Positions 25,388-36,612 of a stretch of DNA of 36,612 nt are shown one piece after another; position 1 is the first letter of the stretch; the number at the start of each line of letters is the position of its first letter. A program made the translations under genes and the position numbers. Source of the DNA: Methanohalobium sp. (lineage in GTDB: Archaea; Halobacteriota; Methanosarcinia; Methanosarcinales; Methanosarcinaceae); contig NZ_JAHENT010000035.1 of the NCBI RefSeq assembly GCF_018609725.1, positions 1-36,612 of the forward strand, given 5' to 3'. The notes below the pieces were generated by a model. The model was not told the DNA's origin. It did no database searches and worked only from the letters and a program-made list of their open reading frames with translations.

Positions 25388-25603
25388 ATGGCAGAAGAAG
25401 ATTCTGGCTATGCAGCCGAAGTTATTGATGTAGTCGGAAACACCGGTATGCATGGAGAAGCCAGCCAAATTCAATGTCGTATTCTGGAAGGACGCGACAA
25501 AGGAAGAGTAATTACCCGTAACTGCATGGGACCTGTCCGGGTTGGAGATATAATCGTATTGATGGAAACATCAAGAGAAGCAAAGAAACTAACAACAAGG
25601 TGA
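25388..25603 (+). CDS. rps28e: Ribosomal protein S28e
   Basis: Small-subunit protein of archaea and eukaryotes, 71 aa, OB fold. Family blocks: [20 protein letters not shown] and the end MRENDIL-like segment, here [16 protein letters not shown]. Ribosome binding site aaggag precedes the ATG. Within the L7Ae operon, 6 bp before rpl24e. Confidence 0.95.
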   Translation: MAEEDSGYAAEVIDVVGNTGMHGEASQIQCRILEGRDKGRVITRNCMGPVRVGDIIVLMETSREAKKLTTR

Positions 25604-25609
25604 TTGTAA

Positions 25610-25795
25610 ATGGAACAAAGAAAATGTTCATTCTGTGGAGAAATGCTTGAACCCGGCACTGGAAAACTCTACGTAAGAAAGGACGGAGCATCCTATTATT
25701 TCTGTTCATCTAAATGTCAGAGTAATTACAATCTTGGAAGGCTTCCAAGGCGTACAATCTGGACAGAACAGGGACGTATTTATCTCAAAAAATAA
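25610..25795 (+). CDS. rpl24e: Ribosomal protein L24e
   Basis: Large-subunit zinc-ribbon protein, 61 aa. The four zinc cysteines are visible as CSFCG (C6, C9) and CSSKC (C32, C36), with YVRKDG between them and the end [15 protein letters not shown]. Length is typical for archaeal L24e. Gap of 23 bp to ndk. Confidence 0.96.
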   Translation: MEQRKCSFCGEMLEPGTGKLYVRKDGASYYFCSSKCQSNYNLGRLPRRTIWTEQGRIYLKK

Positions 25796-25818
25796 TGAAG
25801 TGGTTTGTAGGTGTTTAA

Positions 25819-26268
25819 ATGGAACAGACATATGTAATGGTTAAACCAGATGGTGTCCAGCGCGGACTTATCGGTGAAATAGTATCAAGAATCGAAAAAC
25901 GCGGTTTAAAAATCACCGCAATGAAGATGCACCAGATAGATGAAGAAACTGCGAGGGAACACTATAAAGAGCACTCAGATAAGCCATTTTTTGAACCACT
26001 GGTAGAATACATCACTTCAAGTCCGTCCGTATCCATGATTGTTGAAGGAGAGAATGCAATAACAATAATGCGTTCAATGAATGGTGCTACAAAACCTATA
26101 GAAGCTCAGCCGGGTACTATACGTGGAGACTTCGCGATTGAAACAGGGAGAAATATAGTACATGCTTCTGATTCAAAAGAAACCGCAGAATATGAAATAG
26201 CACTCCATTTCAGTGAATCAGAAACCACCACCTACTCCAGAATAGATGAAGTGTGTCTTTACGAATAA
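25819..26268 (+). CDS. ndk: Nucleoside diphosphate kinase
   Basis: Exchanges the terminal phosphate between nucleoside di- and triphosphates through a phosphohistidine. 149 aa, with [15 protein letters not shown] at the start and the active-site block RNIVHASDS (H115). All expected nucleotide-binding residues are in place (K9, R86 region MRSMNGAT, R102). Position between L24e and IF2 is the usual archaeal arrangement. Confidence 0.97.
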   Translation: MEQTYVMVKPDGVQRGLIGEIVSRIEKRGLKITAMKMHQIDEETAREHYKEHSDKPFFEPLVEYITSSPSVSMIVEGENAITIMRSMNGATKPIEAQPGTIRGDFAIETGRNIVHASDSKETAEYEIALHFSESETTTYSRIDEVCLYE

Positions 26269-26384
26269 ATACGGCAACACTTCATCACTCTATCTTTCTT
26301 TCTTTAGATTTATATTTGTGTAGGTAAATACTATAATTTAATCTTGGAATTTTAGCCGGGCGCTATACCAGGAAGGGGTTAATT

Positions 26385-28157
26385 ATGAACGAAAAATCCA
26401 ATTTAAGAACTCCTATTGTAAGTGTTATGGGTCATGTGGACCACGGTAAAACTACATTACTTGATAAGATACGTGGTACTACTATAACTTCTGGAGAAGC
26501 AGGTGCGATTACCCAGCATATCGGTGCGACAGAAGTGCCCATCGATTTAATATCGAAAAAATGCGGGGATTCAAACCTTGCCAACAAATTCATTGTACCT
26601 GGATTGCTGTTCATTGATACCCCCGGACATCATGCGTTTACATCACTAAGAAGCCGTGGAGGAGCACTTGCTGACCTTGTTATTGTTATCGTTGATATCA
26701 ATGAAGGCTTCATGCCGCAGACAAAAGAGAGCCTTGAAATTTTAAAAAGGTTTAAAACTCCCTTTGTAGTGGCTGCAAACAAAATGGATAGAATACACGG
26801 CTGGAACCCTACACAGGATTCACCGTTTTCAGCAACATACCAAAATCAGAGCCAGCGTGTAAAGGATATACTCGATCAGAAAGTGTATGAAATTGTCGGG
26901 GAACTTTATGAGGCTGGTTTCAATTCCAACCGTTATGACAGGGTAACAGATTTCCAGAGAAATATTGGTGTTGTACCCATAAGTGCGTCAACAGGTGAAG
27001 GAATACCAGACCTTTTAATGGTTCTTATGGGTCTTGCACAAAAATTCCTCGAATCAGACCTTAGTTATGATGCTGACGGTCCCGGTGTAGGTACTGTTCT
27101 TGAAGTTAAAGAAGAAAAAGGACTTGGTGCTACCATAGACCTCATCCTGTACGATGGTAAATTAAGGAAAGGAGATACCATTGTTATAGGAAGCTCAGGA
27201 GAGCCGATAAAGACCAAAGTCAGGGCTCTTTTGAAACCGAACTATCTATCTGAGATACGAACCGAGGAAAAATTCAGACAGGTTAATGAGGTTACAGCGG
27301 CAACGGGTGTTAAAGTTTCAGCACCAGACCTTGAAAATGTCCTTGCTGGTTCTCCTATAAGAGTTGCAACCGAGGATGTTGACAGGGTGGTTGATGAGGT
27401 TAAAAAAGAACTTGAAGATATTAAAATATCAACCGAAAGTACAGGTCTGACCATAAAGGCTGATACCATTGGTTCACTGGAAGCGCTTGCAAACGAACTT
27501 GCTGAAGAGGAAATACCCATCAGAAAAGCCGAAGTTGGTGACATATCACAGCGTGATATTATCGAAGTCTCGGCTATTGAAGACCAGTATTATTCAGTAA
27601 TTGTTGGTTTTAATGTCAAGGTTTTACCCGATGCAAAGGAAAAAGCTCAATTTTCAGATATCAAACTGTTTGTTAATGATGTTATCTACAAGCTGATTGA
27701 TGACTATAAAGAATGGGTTGAAGAAAAGAAAGCGCTAAGCCAAAACACCATATCAGAAATGATAGTCAAACCCGGAAGATTTACAATTTTACCCGATTAC
27801 GTATTTAGACAGAGCAAACCTGCCGTTGTAGGTGTCAAAGTAAATGGTGGAATTATAAAGACCAATGTTAATGTAGCCAAAAAAGACGGCACAGTTGTAG
27901 GAAAAATCAAAGGTATACAATCTGAAGGAGAGAATGTAGGCGAAGCAAAAGTCGGTATGGAAGTGGCTGTTGCAATAGAAGGTCCGGTGGTAGGTAGGCA
28001 AATAAAAGAAAATGAAATGCTATACGTTGATGTACCAGAAAAACATGCAAAGATACTTGAACATGAATTGTATGATTCATTGAAAGATCATGAAATAGAA
28101 ACCCTTGAGAGTTTCCTGGAAATCAAACGTAAAAATGACCCATTCTGGGCAAAATAA
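26385..28157 (+). CDS. infB: Translation initiation factor IF-2 (aIF5B type)
   Basis: GTPase that promotes subunit joining and initiator tRNA placement. 590 aa, the compact archaeal form. G1 is GHVDHGKTT (16-24), G3 DTPGH (78-82), G4 NKMD (132-135). The domain II beta-barrel follows (GTVLEVKEEKGLGATIDLIL) and the C-terminal domain ends ESFLEIKRKNDPFWAK, as in aIF5B. No intein is present, although archaeal infB genes sometimes carry one. The start has ggaaggggtt upstream. Confidence 0.97.
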   Translation: MNEKSNLRTPIVSVMGHVDHGKTTLLDKIRGTTITSGEAGAITQHIGATEVPIDLISKKCGDSNLANKFIVPGLLFIDTPGHHAFTSLRSRGGALADLVIVIVDINEGFMPQTKESLEILKRFKTPFVVAANKMDRIHGWNPTQDSPFSATYQNQSQRVKDILDQKVYEIVGELYEAGFNSNRYDRVTDFQRNIGVVPISASTGEGIPDLLMVLMGLAQKFLESDLSYDADGPGVGTVLEVKEEKGLGATIDLILYDGKLRKGDTIVIGSSGEPIKTKVRALLKPNYLSEIRTEEKFRQVNEVTAATGVKVSAPDLENVLAGSPIRVATEDVDRVVDEVKKELEDIKISTESTGLTIKADTIGSLEALANELAEEEIPIRKAEVGDISQRDIIEVSAIEDQYYSVIVGFNVKVLPDAKEKAQFSDIKLFVNDVIYKLIDDYKEWVEEKKALSQNTISEMIVKPGRFTILPDYVFRQSKPAVVGVKVNGGIIKTNVNVAKKDGTVVGKIKGIQSEGENVGEAKVGMEVAVAIEGPVVGRQIKENEMLYVDVPEKHAKILEHELYDSLKDHEIETLESFLEIKRKNDPFWAK

Positions 28158-28207
28158 TTTATGTTTTAAAACTGGTTAAAAATAAAATTAAAAGGAGGTA
28201 TATAAAA

Positions 28208-28609
28208 ATGGTAAATTTTAAAGTTATAGTTTCAGATCCAAAAACAAAATCGTACCAATTTGATGTTACCGGTGATGAGGTAAATAATATTATTGGAAAA
28301 TCAATAGGTGAAACACTTGATGGTAATCTGGTAGGACTTCCGGGTTATACATTAAAAATCACCGGCGGAAATGATAAAGATGGTTTTACCATGAGGGGAG
28401 ACCTTCCTGGTGCGAAAAGGCATAGGATACTGATGTCTGGAGGAGTAGGTGATGAGCCAAAATCCAAAGGTGAACGTAAAAGAAAATTTGTTCGTGGAAA
28501 GGAAATATCCAGTGACACTGTGCAGATAAACACAAAAGTTGTAGAATACGGTGACAAATCAATCGATGTTATTCTCGGCGGTGGAGAAGAAGCTGCTGCT
28601 GAAGAATAA
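28208..28609 (+). CDS. rps6e: Ribosomal protein S6e
   Basis: Small-subunit protein, 133 aa, archaeal length without the eukaryotic phosphorylated tail. Family blocks: VNFKVIVSDPKTKSYQF, IGKSIGETLDG and GFTMRGDLPGAKRHRILMS. The RKRKFVRGKEIS segment binds rRNA. Preceded by aaaaggaggt. Commonly linked to infB in archaea. Confidence 0.96.
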   Translation: MVNFKVIVSDPKTKSYQFDVTGDEVNNIIGKSIGETLDGNLVGLPGYTLKITGGNDKDGFTMRGDLPGAKRHRILMSGGVGDEPKSKGERKRKFVRGKEISSDTVQINTKVVEYGDKSIDVILGGGEEAAAEE

Positions 28610-28632
28610 AAATATGAAATAATGTTTTTTAG

Positions 28633-28660
28633 GAGTGGTTCAGATTCTAATCACTCTTTT
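28633..28660. terminator. Terminator hairpin between rps6e and a convergent gene
   Basis: Stem gagtggtt (28633-28640) with aatcactc (28649-28656; one G-T pair), followed by tttt on the plus strand. It lies between the converging rps6e and PNPOx-like genes and fits a 3'-end signal for the ribosomal operon. Confidence 0.5.
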
Positions 28661-28664
28661 ATAA

Positions 28665-29069
28665 TTAGATTAATTTTTTCCCTGCTTCAGGACCAGATTT
28701 ACATTCATATACGTTGGTAATTTTCATTTCTACAAGATGTTTGGCAGGATATTTGTCACCCATCTCTTTAACCATATTATACATTCTGTTGTAATCTCCA
28801 CCACTGGATTTTATTTCTATATCCCCTTTTATCTGATAACATCCACTTGTTTCTGTATTCCATACAAAAATGGATGCTTTTGGATTTTCCTGTAAATTAG
28901 AAAGTGTTTTATCGAAATAATTATCCGCTACCCAGATAGTTTCATCATCCATTAATTTGCAGAATCCAATCGGAACAACATTTGGGACACCATCTTTAGA
29001 TGCAGTAGCAAACGGGAAAATTTTGATTTTTGAAAAGTCCTCTTTCATCTTCTCATCAAGTTTAACCAT
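28665..29069 (-). CDS. Pyridoxamine 5'-phosphate oxidase-like flavoprotein
   Basis: ~134-aa split-barrel flavin-binding protein. Visible features: PFATASKDGVPNVVPIGF (near the N-terminus, FMN-site strand), IWVADNYFDKTLSNLQENPKAS (phosphate-binding helix) and the end CKSGPEAGKKLI. Such proteins bind FMN or F420, but true PNPOx activity is not implied. The open frame extends to a GTG at 29081, but ggtga places the ribosome binding site for the ATG at 29069. The two vitamin B6 genes upstream on the same strand are a suggestive neighbour, yet they belong to the oxidase-independent B6 pathway. Confidence 0.82.
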   Translation of the reverse strand: MVKLDEKMKEDFSKIKIFPFATASKDGVPNVVPIGFCKLMDDETIWVADNYFDKTLSNLQENPKASIFVWNTETSGCYQIKGDIEIKSSGGDYNRMYNMVKEMGDKYPAKHLVEMKITNVYECKSGPEAGKKLI

Positions 29070-29174
29070 ATTTATAATCACCCAATATAAACAGGGTGCT
29101 GGTTATATATAAAAGGATTTAATATGGAAAAACCAATAAAGTAGTCAGGAATTTTCAGAATTTAATTGTAAATT

Positions 29175-29768
29175 TTAAGAAACTTTGTCCAGGAAATGGT
29201 GATGGAACCTTAAGTCGTCCGTTAGTTCAGGGTGGAATGCAAGAGCCATCAGGTTACCCTGTTCGGCGGCGACAACATAATCATCAATTTTTGCCAGTGT
29301 TTTTACATCTTCTCCGTATTTTACAATTGCAGGAGCACGTATAAAAATGGCAATGTATGGTGAATCAAAAACTGACACATCAAGTTTTGTTTCAAATGAT
29401 TCTCTCTGCCTTCCGAATGCATTCCTGTTAACAGTAGTGTCCATAAGAGATAGTAAATACTGACGGGTTTTTTGTACCTGTCCTTCTCCACTCTTTGCCA
29501 TAAGTATCAATCCGGCACAAGTACCCATGATAGGTACACCATCTAATGCGGCTTTTTTTATTTCATCTGCTATCCCTTCATAAACAAGGAGATGACCGAG
29601 TGTTGTACTTTCACCACCTGGTAAAACAAGTGCATTACAGGTAGGGGCAATACCACTATGCTTTATGGTAACAACTTCTCCTTTTTCACCGCGTTCAGAA
29701 ATAGCTTTTTTTAAAGCATCGACATGTTCAGAAACATCACCCTGTAATGCAACTACACCTACACGCAT
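29175..29768 (-). CDS. pdxT: Pyridoxal 5'-phosphate synthase glutaminase subunit
   Basis: Class I glutaminase that releases ammonia from glutamine for PdxS. 197 aa. LPGGESTT (49-56), nucleophile C84 in MGTCAGL, and the H179/E181 pair in AFHPELTDD complete the catalytic triad. The VNRNAFGRQRESFE block (113-126) is diagnostic of PdxT rather than of other glutaminases. Lies 39 bp downstream of pdxS on the same strand. Confidence 0.97.
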   Translation of the reverse strand: MRVGVVALQGDVSEHVDALKKAISERGEKGEVVTIKHSGIAPTCNALVLPGGESTTLGHLLVYEGIADEIKKAALDGVPIMGTCAGLILMAKSGEGQVQKTRQYLLSLMDTTVNRNAFGRQRESFETKLDVSVFDSPYIAIFIRAPAIVKYGEDVKTLAKIDDYVVAAEQGNLMALAFHPELTDDLRFHHHFLDKVS

Positions 29769-29807
29769 ATTGAAACCATCTTAAACTAAAAATTAAGGAT
29801 AAAATAT

Positions 29808-30704
29808 TTAGTATCCACGGGACTGAAGGATTTGATTTTCTTCAATAGTGTCGGTACTGATACCTCTCATACCAGACCCGATTCCCTTGGATATCTCATA
29901 GAGTTTAGCAGGGTTGTCATAATTGTTTACAGCTTCTACAATTGCACCTGCCATTTTTTCAGGGTTTTCTGCTTTAAATATTCCAGAACCTACAAAGATA
30001 CCATCCGCACCAAGTTTCATCATAAGCGCTGCATCGGCAGGTGTGGCTATGCCTCCTGCTGCAAAATTGACAACCGGAAGCCTCCCAAGGTTTACAGTTT
30101 CCTCAACAAGCTCATAAGGTGCTTCAATATCTCTGGCAACCATCATTAATTCTTCTTTAGATTTACCAGAATACTCGCGGATTTCACCCATTATTTGTTT
30201 CATATGATGTACTGCCTGACTTACATCTCCTGTCCCGGCTTCACCTTTTGTGCGAATCATGGCAGCCCCTTCATTGATTCGTCTCAGGGCTTCACCTAGA
30301 TTGCGGGCTCCACTGACAAAAGGTACTGTAAACTGGGTTTTGTCTATATGATATCTGGTATCTGCTGGAGTCAGAACTTCTGACTCATCAATCATATCAA
30401 CACCGATTGATTCAAGAATTTCGGATTCAACCGTATGTCCAATACGGGATTTAGCCATAACCGGAATCGTTACTGAATCAACAATCTGGGATACAATTGC
30501 GGGGTCTGCCATCCTGGCAACACCGCCAGCTTCTCTTATATCTGCAGGTACGGATTCAAGAGCCATTATAGCGACTGCGCCTGCCCTTTCAGCAATTTCT
30601 GCCTGTTCAGGTGTTGTGACATCCATTATCACGCCACCTTTTTGCATTTTGGCAAACCCGCGTTTTATCAATTCAGTACCATGTCTTAAATTTTCTATTT
30701 CCAT
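29808..30704 (-). CDS. pdxS: Pyridoxal 5'-phosphate synthase PdxS
   Basis: Synthase subunit building PLP from a pentose phosphate, glyceraldehyde 3-phosphate and ammonia delivered by PdxT. The open frame extends to a TTG at 30713, but the ATG at 30704 gives the canonical start [20 protein letters not shown] and has aggg upstream. Catalytic lysine K85 is in [10 protein letters not shown]28 in IMDV, and the second lysine K153 in [11 protein letters not shown]. 298 aa, TIM-barrel, dodecameric in the family. Confidence 0.97.
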   Translation of the reverse strand: MEIENLRHGTELIKRGFAKMQKGGVIMDVTTPEQAEIAERAGAVAIMALESVPADIREAGGVARMADPAIVSQIVDSVTIPVMAKSRIGHTVESEILESIGVDMIDESEVLTPADTRYHIDKTQFTVPFVSGARNLGEALRRINEGAAMIRTKGEAGTGDVSQAVHHMKQIMGEIREYSGKSKEELMMVARDIEAPYELVEETVNLGRLPVVNFAAGGIATPADAALMMKLGADGIFVGSGIFKAENPEKMAGAIVEAVNNYDNPAKLYEISKGIGSGMRGISTDTIEENQILQSRGY

Positions 30705-30763
30705 CAAAATCAACCCTTGTTATCGAATTATGGTAATTTGTAGTAATTATTGAAGGTGTTTAT

Positions 30764-33256
30764 TTAGTTATCATCATCTTTTTTAATTCTTGCGACCCCG
30801 ATAACTTTATCGTTTTCTCTCATGTTCATAATTTTAACACCCTGTGTATTTCTGCCCTGTACCCGGATATCCTTAACAGGTATACGTATTACAAGACCCT
30901 GATAGCTTGTAACAACAATATCATCGTCATCTCTAACAGTTTTAACATTTATCACAGGACCGTTTCTGGGTGTCATTTGGATGGTGGTAACACCACGTCC
31001 GCCTCTGTTCATTCTCCGGTACTCTTCAAATTTGGTACGTTTTCCATAACCATTTTGAGTGATTGTAAGAAGCTTTACATTCTCATTATCAGATGTAGTA
31101 TCCATACTTATAACTCTATCATCTGGATTTAGCCTTATACCCCGTACACCCTGTGCAGCTCTACCCATGGGTCGTACATTGGTTTCTGCAAATCGGATGG
31201 CTTTGCCTGTACTGGAAACTAGTATTATATCGTTTTGACCATCGGTTAAAATGACATTTACCAGTTCATCATTATCAGTCAAGTTGATAGCTATAAGACC
31301 GGATTTTTTACGGGATTTGAAACTCGATAATGGTGTCTTTTTCACAGTTCCGTATTTTGTAGCCATCAATAGGTTCCAGTCATCTGAAAACTCTTTTACC
31401 GTTATCATGGATGATACTGCTTCATCATTTTCCAGTTCAAACAGATTAACAAGCGCTTTACCGCGTGATTGTTTGCTTCCCTGCGGAATTTCATAAACTT
31501 TTTTACAGTTCACTCTGCCTTTGTTTGTGAAAAGAAGAAGATAATCACGGGTTGATGCTACAAATACATCTTCTACGAAATCGTCGTCCTTGACATTTAT
31601 ACCCGCAACACCACGACCACCACGGTGCTGTTTGGAGTAGGTGGTAACAGGCAGACGTTTAATGTAGCCACTATTGGTAATTGTTATCAAAACATCTTCT
31701 TCAGGTATGAGGTCTTCTTCACTGAGTTCCTCACCTGATGGCTGTATATCAGTACGTCTTTCATCCGCATAATTTTCTTTCAGTTCGGTTAGTTCATCTT
31801 TTATTATGCTGTATTTTCTGGAATCACTTGCTATTATTTCTTTCAGGTCAGCAATTTTTTCAACCAGCTCGTTATATTCACTTTCGATTTTATCCTGCTC
31901 TATAGCGGTTAAATTTTGCAACCGCATATCAAGGATTGCTTTTGCCTGTGCTTCATCAAGCTGGAATTTTTCTATCAACCCATCTTTTGCTTCAGGGGTT
32001 GTTTTTGAATTTCGAATGAATGAAATAACTTCATCAAGGTTGCCAAGACATATTTTTAATCCGTCAAGGATATGAGCTCTTTCTTCTGCTTTTCTTAACT
32101 GATATTGACTGCGTTTCTGGATAACATCCATCCTGTGATTAAGATAAATCTGCAGAAGCTCATAAAGGTTTAGTACTTTGGGAACACCGTCGACCAGTGC
32201 AAGATTGATGATACCATAGGTTACCTGAAGCTGGGTGTGTTTGTATAACTGATTTAGGATAACATTTGGATTGGTATTGCGTACCAGTTCTATGACAACT
32301 CGGATACCTTCTCTGTCGGATTCATCTCTAAGATCTGAAATACCCTGTATTTTTTTATCCCTTACAAGGGATGCGATGCTTTCAATAAGGTTAGCTTTGT
32401 TAACCTGATAGGGTAATTCAGATATAACAATCCTATGTTTGTCGTTTTTCATTTCCTCGATATCTGCAACCGCGCGTATCTTGATACGACCGCGTCCAGT
32501 TTCATAGGCGGATTTGATACCGTCTGTACCAAGAATTGTTCCGGCTGTCGGGAAATCGGGTCCTTTTATCGCGGTTCTGAGTTCTGATATTGATACATCC
32601 GAATTGTCAATCATCATCAACAACCCGTCTGCCACCTCTTTCAAACTATGAGGCGGTATATTGGTCGCCATTCCGACTGCTATACCTGTAGAACCATTGA
32701 CAATAAGGTTTGGAAGTTTGGCTGGAAGAACTGTGGGTTCTGTCAACGCTCCGTCATAATTGGGCTGGAATGGTACAGTTTCCTTATCAATATCAACAAG
32801 CATTTCTTCAGAAATTTTTTCCATGCGAACTTCTGTATAACGCATTGCTGCTGCAGAATCACCATCTATAGAACCGAAATTACCCTGGCCATCTATCAAA
32901 GGGTAGCGCATGGAGAATTGCTGTACCATTCTTACAAGCGAGTCGTAGACAGCCATATCACCATGAGGGTGGAACTTACCAAGCACATCACCAACAACAC
33001 GTGCGGACTTTTTGTACGGCTTGTCATAGGTAATCCCAGCTTCCTTCATGGAATACAGGATACGCCTGTGAACCGGCTTTAACCCGTCACGAGCATCAGG
33101 GAGTGCCCTGCCTACTATGACACTCATCGCATAATCGATGTATGATTTTTTCATTTCCTCTTCGATTAACACGGGACTGATGTCTTCACCGGTATCAGTT
33201 TCCTGGACATCGATTTCTCCTGAGTTGTCATCGTTATAATTATCGTTTTCTGCCAT
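30764..33256 (-). CDS. gyrA: DNA gyrase subunit A
   Basis: Bacterial-type topoisomerase II subunit that cuts and religates DNA and wraps it for negative supercoiling. 830 aa. Catalytic tyrosine Y140 is in AAMRYTE; the N-terminal [18 protein letters not shown] block (37-54) is typical. The GyrA box QHRGGRG (543-549) marks true gyrase rather than topo IV, and six-bladed pinwheel repeats follow. An acidic 30-residue N-terminal extension precedes the core. Euryarchaea such as Methanosarcinales acquired gyrase from bacteria. 25 bp after gyrB. Confidence 0.97.
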   Translation of the reverse strand: MAENDNYNDDNSGEIDVQETDTGEDISPVLIEEEMKKSYIDYAMSVIVGRALPDARDGLKPVHRRILYSMKEAGITYDKPYKKSARVVGDVLGKFHPHGDMAVYDSLVRMVQQFSMRYPLIDGQGNFGSIDGDSAAAMRYTEVRMEKISEEMLVDIDKETVPFQPNYDGALTEPTVLPAKLPNLIVNGSTGIAVGMATNIPPHSLKEVADGLLMMIDNSDVSISELRTAIKGPDFPTAGTILGTDGIKSAYETGRGRIKIRAVADIEEMKNDKHRIVISELPYQVNKANLIESIASLVRDKKIQGISDLRDESDREGIRVVIELVRNTNPNVILNQLYKHTQLQVTYGIINLALVDGVPKVLNLYELLQIYLNHRMDVIQKRSQYQLRKAEERAHILDGLKICLGNLDEVISFIRNSKTTPEAKDGLIEKFQLDEAQAKAILDMRLQNLTAIEQDKIESEYNELVEKIADLKEIIASDSRKYSIIKDELTELKENYADERRTDIQPSGEELSEEDLIPEEDVLITITNSGYIKRLPVTTYSKQHRGGRGVAGINVKDDDFVEDVFVASTRDYLLLFTNKGRVNCKKVYEIPQGSKQSRGKALVNLFELENDEAVSSMITVKEFSDDWNLLMATKYGTVKKTPLSSFKSRKKSGLIAINLTDNDELVNVILTDGQNDIILVSSTGKAIRFAETNVRPMGRAAQGVRGIRLNPDDRVISMDTTSDNENVKLLTITQNGYGKRTKFEEYRRMNRGGRGVTTIQMTPRNGPVINVKTVRDDDDIVVTSYQGLVIRIPVKDIRVQGRNTQGVKIMNMRENDKVIGVARIKKDDDN

Positions 33257-33281
33257 TGATTATAACCTCATATCTTATTAA

Positions 33282-35398
<2,117 letters not shown>

Positions 35399-36301
35399 TC
35401 ATTTAGTAGGACACAGGTATTCAGTGTTTTCAACACATTTTTCACATTCAAATTCAAGGGTGACATGTTTTATGTAATATTTTTCAAGTTTTTCCTTAAT
35501 CTCTTTTTTTATGTTTTCTATTTTATCCATGTTCTGTTCATTGGTTAGTATGTGTGCTGTTAGAGCATTTACATTCGAACAGATACTCCATAGATGAACG
35601 TGATGAACTTCATATACACCGGCTGTATTTTCTATTTCGTCTATTACATCATGCAGTTTGACTCCTTTGGGTGTAAATTCCAGCAGTATTCTGAAACTGT
35701 CTTTTATAATCGGAAATGCTGAAAACAATATCAAAAATGCTATTAAAACACTCAATATCGGGTCGATGATTATCTGTCCCGTGAAAAATATCCATACAGA
35801 GGCTAAAATTATTGCTATTGATGATACGGTGTCAGTAAGAACATGCAAAAATGCACTTCTTACATTCAAATCATGGCTTCCGTGTAATCTTAAAGTTACA
35901 TATACGTTTACAATTAAACCAAGCAGTGCAACCAGAAGCATGGTTGCTCCTTGAACCGGCTGGGGGTTGATGAACCTGTGATAGGCTTCCCAGAAAATCC
36001 ATCCACTAACACCAATCAGCAGAAAACCGTTCATTAGCGCTGCAAATATTTCTACTCTGTGGTAGCCGAAGGTTTTTGTTTTTGTAGGAACCCGCTGGGA
36101 AATTTTTACTGCTCCCAGACTCGCAAAAAGCGAAAAAATATCCCTGAACATATGTCCTGCATCACCAAGTAGGGACAACGAACCTGAAATATACCCACCA
36201 ATAACTTCTACAACGAAAAAAATAGAGGTCAATATTATACCGATTTCCAGCGATTTTTGAACATCGCCTTTTTTCATATTTTCGTTGTCTGAATCTCCCA
36301 A
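35399..36301 (-). CDS. CDF-family metal (Zn2+) efflux protein
   Basis: Cation diffusion facilitator exporting zinc or a related divalent metal in exchange for protons, 300 aa with six hydrophobic spans. Metal-site motifs are H50xxxD54 in span 2 (GDAGHMFRD) and H153xxxD157 in span 5 (LHVLTDT), the HxxxD pair associated with zinc-specific members. The cytoplasmic C-terminal domain has HHVHLWS. Extra cysteines near the end (FECEKC, then YLC) may add metal binding. Starts at an ATG preceded by a weak purine-poor leader. Confidence 0.93.
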   Translation of the reverse strand: MGDSDNENMKKGDVQKSLEIGIILTSIFFVVEVIGGYISGSLSLLGDAGHMFRDIFSLFASLGAVKISQRVPTKTKTFGYHRVEIFAALMNGFLLIGVSGWIFWEAYHRFINPQPVQGATMLLVALLGLIVNVYVTLRLHGSHDLNVRSAFLHVLTDTVSSIAIILASVWIFFTGQIIIDPILSVLIAFLILFSAFPIIKDSFRILLEFTPKGVKLHDVIDEIENTAGVYEVHHVHLWSICSNVNALTAHILTNEQNMDKIENIKKEIKEKLEKYYIKHVTLEFECEKCVENTEYLCPTK

Positions 36302-36509
36302 TTTATACCCTGTGTATATAGTATAAATTCAGAAAATAATAGTTTTATGCTCTTTAAAATTTGGTATTAATTGGTTTGTAGTAAATAAAAATTTAAATTA
36401 TAAACATATTAATTTTTAATATTATGTATAAAGAAGTAAATGATTATTGGCATTAGTTTACGTCATTGCAATTGATAAAATTGATAAACATAAACATCAG
36501 TTTTTATTA
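36302..36509. other. AT-rich spacer with inverted repeats
   Basis: 208 bases without a recognisable gene between the CDF gene start and the 3' end of the edge tnpB. It contains two tandem ttgataaa units (36472 and 36481) and a matching inverted ttatcaa at 36507-36513, just beyond the tnpB stop, consistent with the right end of an IS605-type element. The CDF promoter is probably in the 36302-36420 part. Confidence 0.4.
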
Positions 36510-36612
36510 TCAATTACATTCGTGAGATAACCTCACCGGGTGTAACGCCATACCCTCTATTCCCTTCACAGATCTGGGAATTGCTTTCTTCATGATGTTG
36601 TAAGCTCCATTC
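36510..36612 (-). CDS. tnpB: TnpB (IS200/IS605 OrfB), C-terminal fragment at window edge
   Basis: The last 33 codons of a third TnpB, running in from beyond the window. The reading NGAYNIMKKAIP is the end of the RuvC-III block (RDxNGAxN) and GIEGMALHPVRLSHE is a typical TnpB C-terminal tail; the stop is tga at 36512-36510. A hairpin in the same stretch (gtgag 36522-36526 with ctcac 36532-36536) suggests the overlapping guide RNA, as in the 3874 copy. Catalytic state cannot be judged because the rest is outside. Confidence 0.8.
   Translation of the reverse strand, partial: NGAYNIMKKAIPRSVKGIEGMALHPVRLSHECN

Noticed and set aside
32648-33082. 144-codon plus-strand frame inside gyrA
   Set aside because: It lies wholly antisense to strongly conserved gyrA coding, has no family resemblance and is a shadow frame.

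Overview
The window comes from a low-GC methanogenic euryarchaeon, most probably of the Methanosarcinales. The evidence is archaeal information-processing genes (thermosome, L7Ae, S28e, L24e, S6e, aIF5B-type IF2, diphthine synthase, HerA), several protein families seen mainly in methanogens (DUF2115, DUF2119, DUF357, DUF555/UPF0212), cytochrome c maturation genes (cytochromes are a Methanosarcinales trait among methanogens) and a bacterial-type gyrBA operon. The genus cannot be fixed from the sequence alone.

Layout. 1-710: the 3' part of a TnpB gene of the IS200/IS605 group, followed by a run of hairpins. 738-3484: ccmA-ccmB-ccmC (heme export for cytochrome c maturation) and a DUF2115 gene. 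3485-6490: an insertion-sequence-scarred region with an IS605-like relic and a palindrome cluster, a complete tnpB with an overlapping guide-RNA-like structure, and the damaged downstream part of a sodium:neurotransmitter-symporter-family (NSS) gene with its tiny MetS-like partner. 6513-8565 (minus): a free-standing LarC C-terminal-domain protein and a ~506-aa unrecognised protein whose reading frame is broken at a textbook -1 slippery heptamer. 8721-11092: an old-yellow-enzyme-family flavoprotein, an S4/FtsJ-type RNA methyltransferase and a DUF2119 putative metallohydrolase. 11119-12765 (minus): thermosome. 12934-17134: dphB, herA, DUF357, DUF555 and a PfkB-family kinase. 17227-22547: a type IV pilus-like operon (ATPase, double T2SF membrane protein, two class III-signal pilin-like proteins). 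22614-24870: a radical SAM enzyme of the AmrS family, tRNA-Asn, a CAT-anticodon tRNA and an exported protein. 25004-28609: rpl7ae-rps28e-rpl24e-ndk-infB-rps6e. 28665-35186 (minus): a PNPOx-like flavoprotein, pdxT, pdxS, gyrA and gyrB. 35399-36301 (minus): a CDF metal exporter. 36510-36612 (minus): the C-terminus of a third TnpB running off the window.

Most of the window is ordinary methanogen housekeeping. The unusual material is in the first 8.6 kb and at the right edge: three TnpB genes, the leftmost with a Fanzor-like rearranged RuvC active site; an NSS gene broken by both an IS insertion and a frameshift; and the candidate programmed -1 frameshift (U UUA AAG) in a gene paired with a LarC-C protein. 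No CRISPR array, replication origin or prophage was seen.
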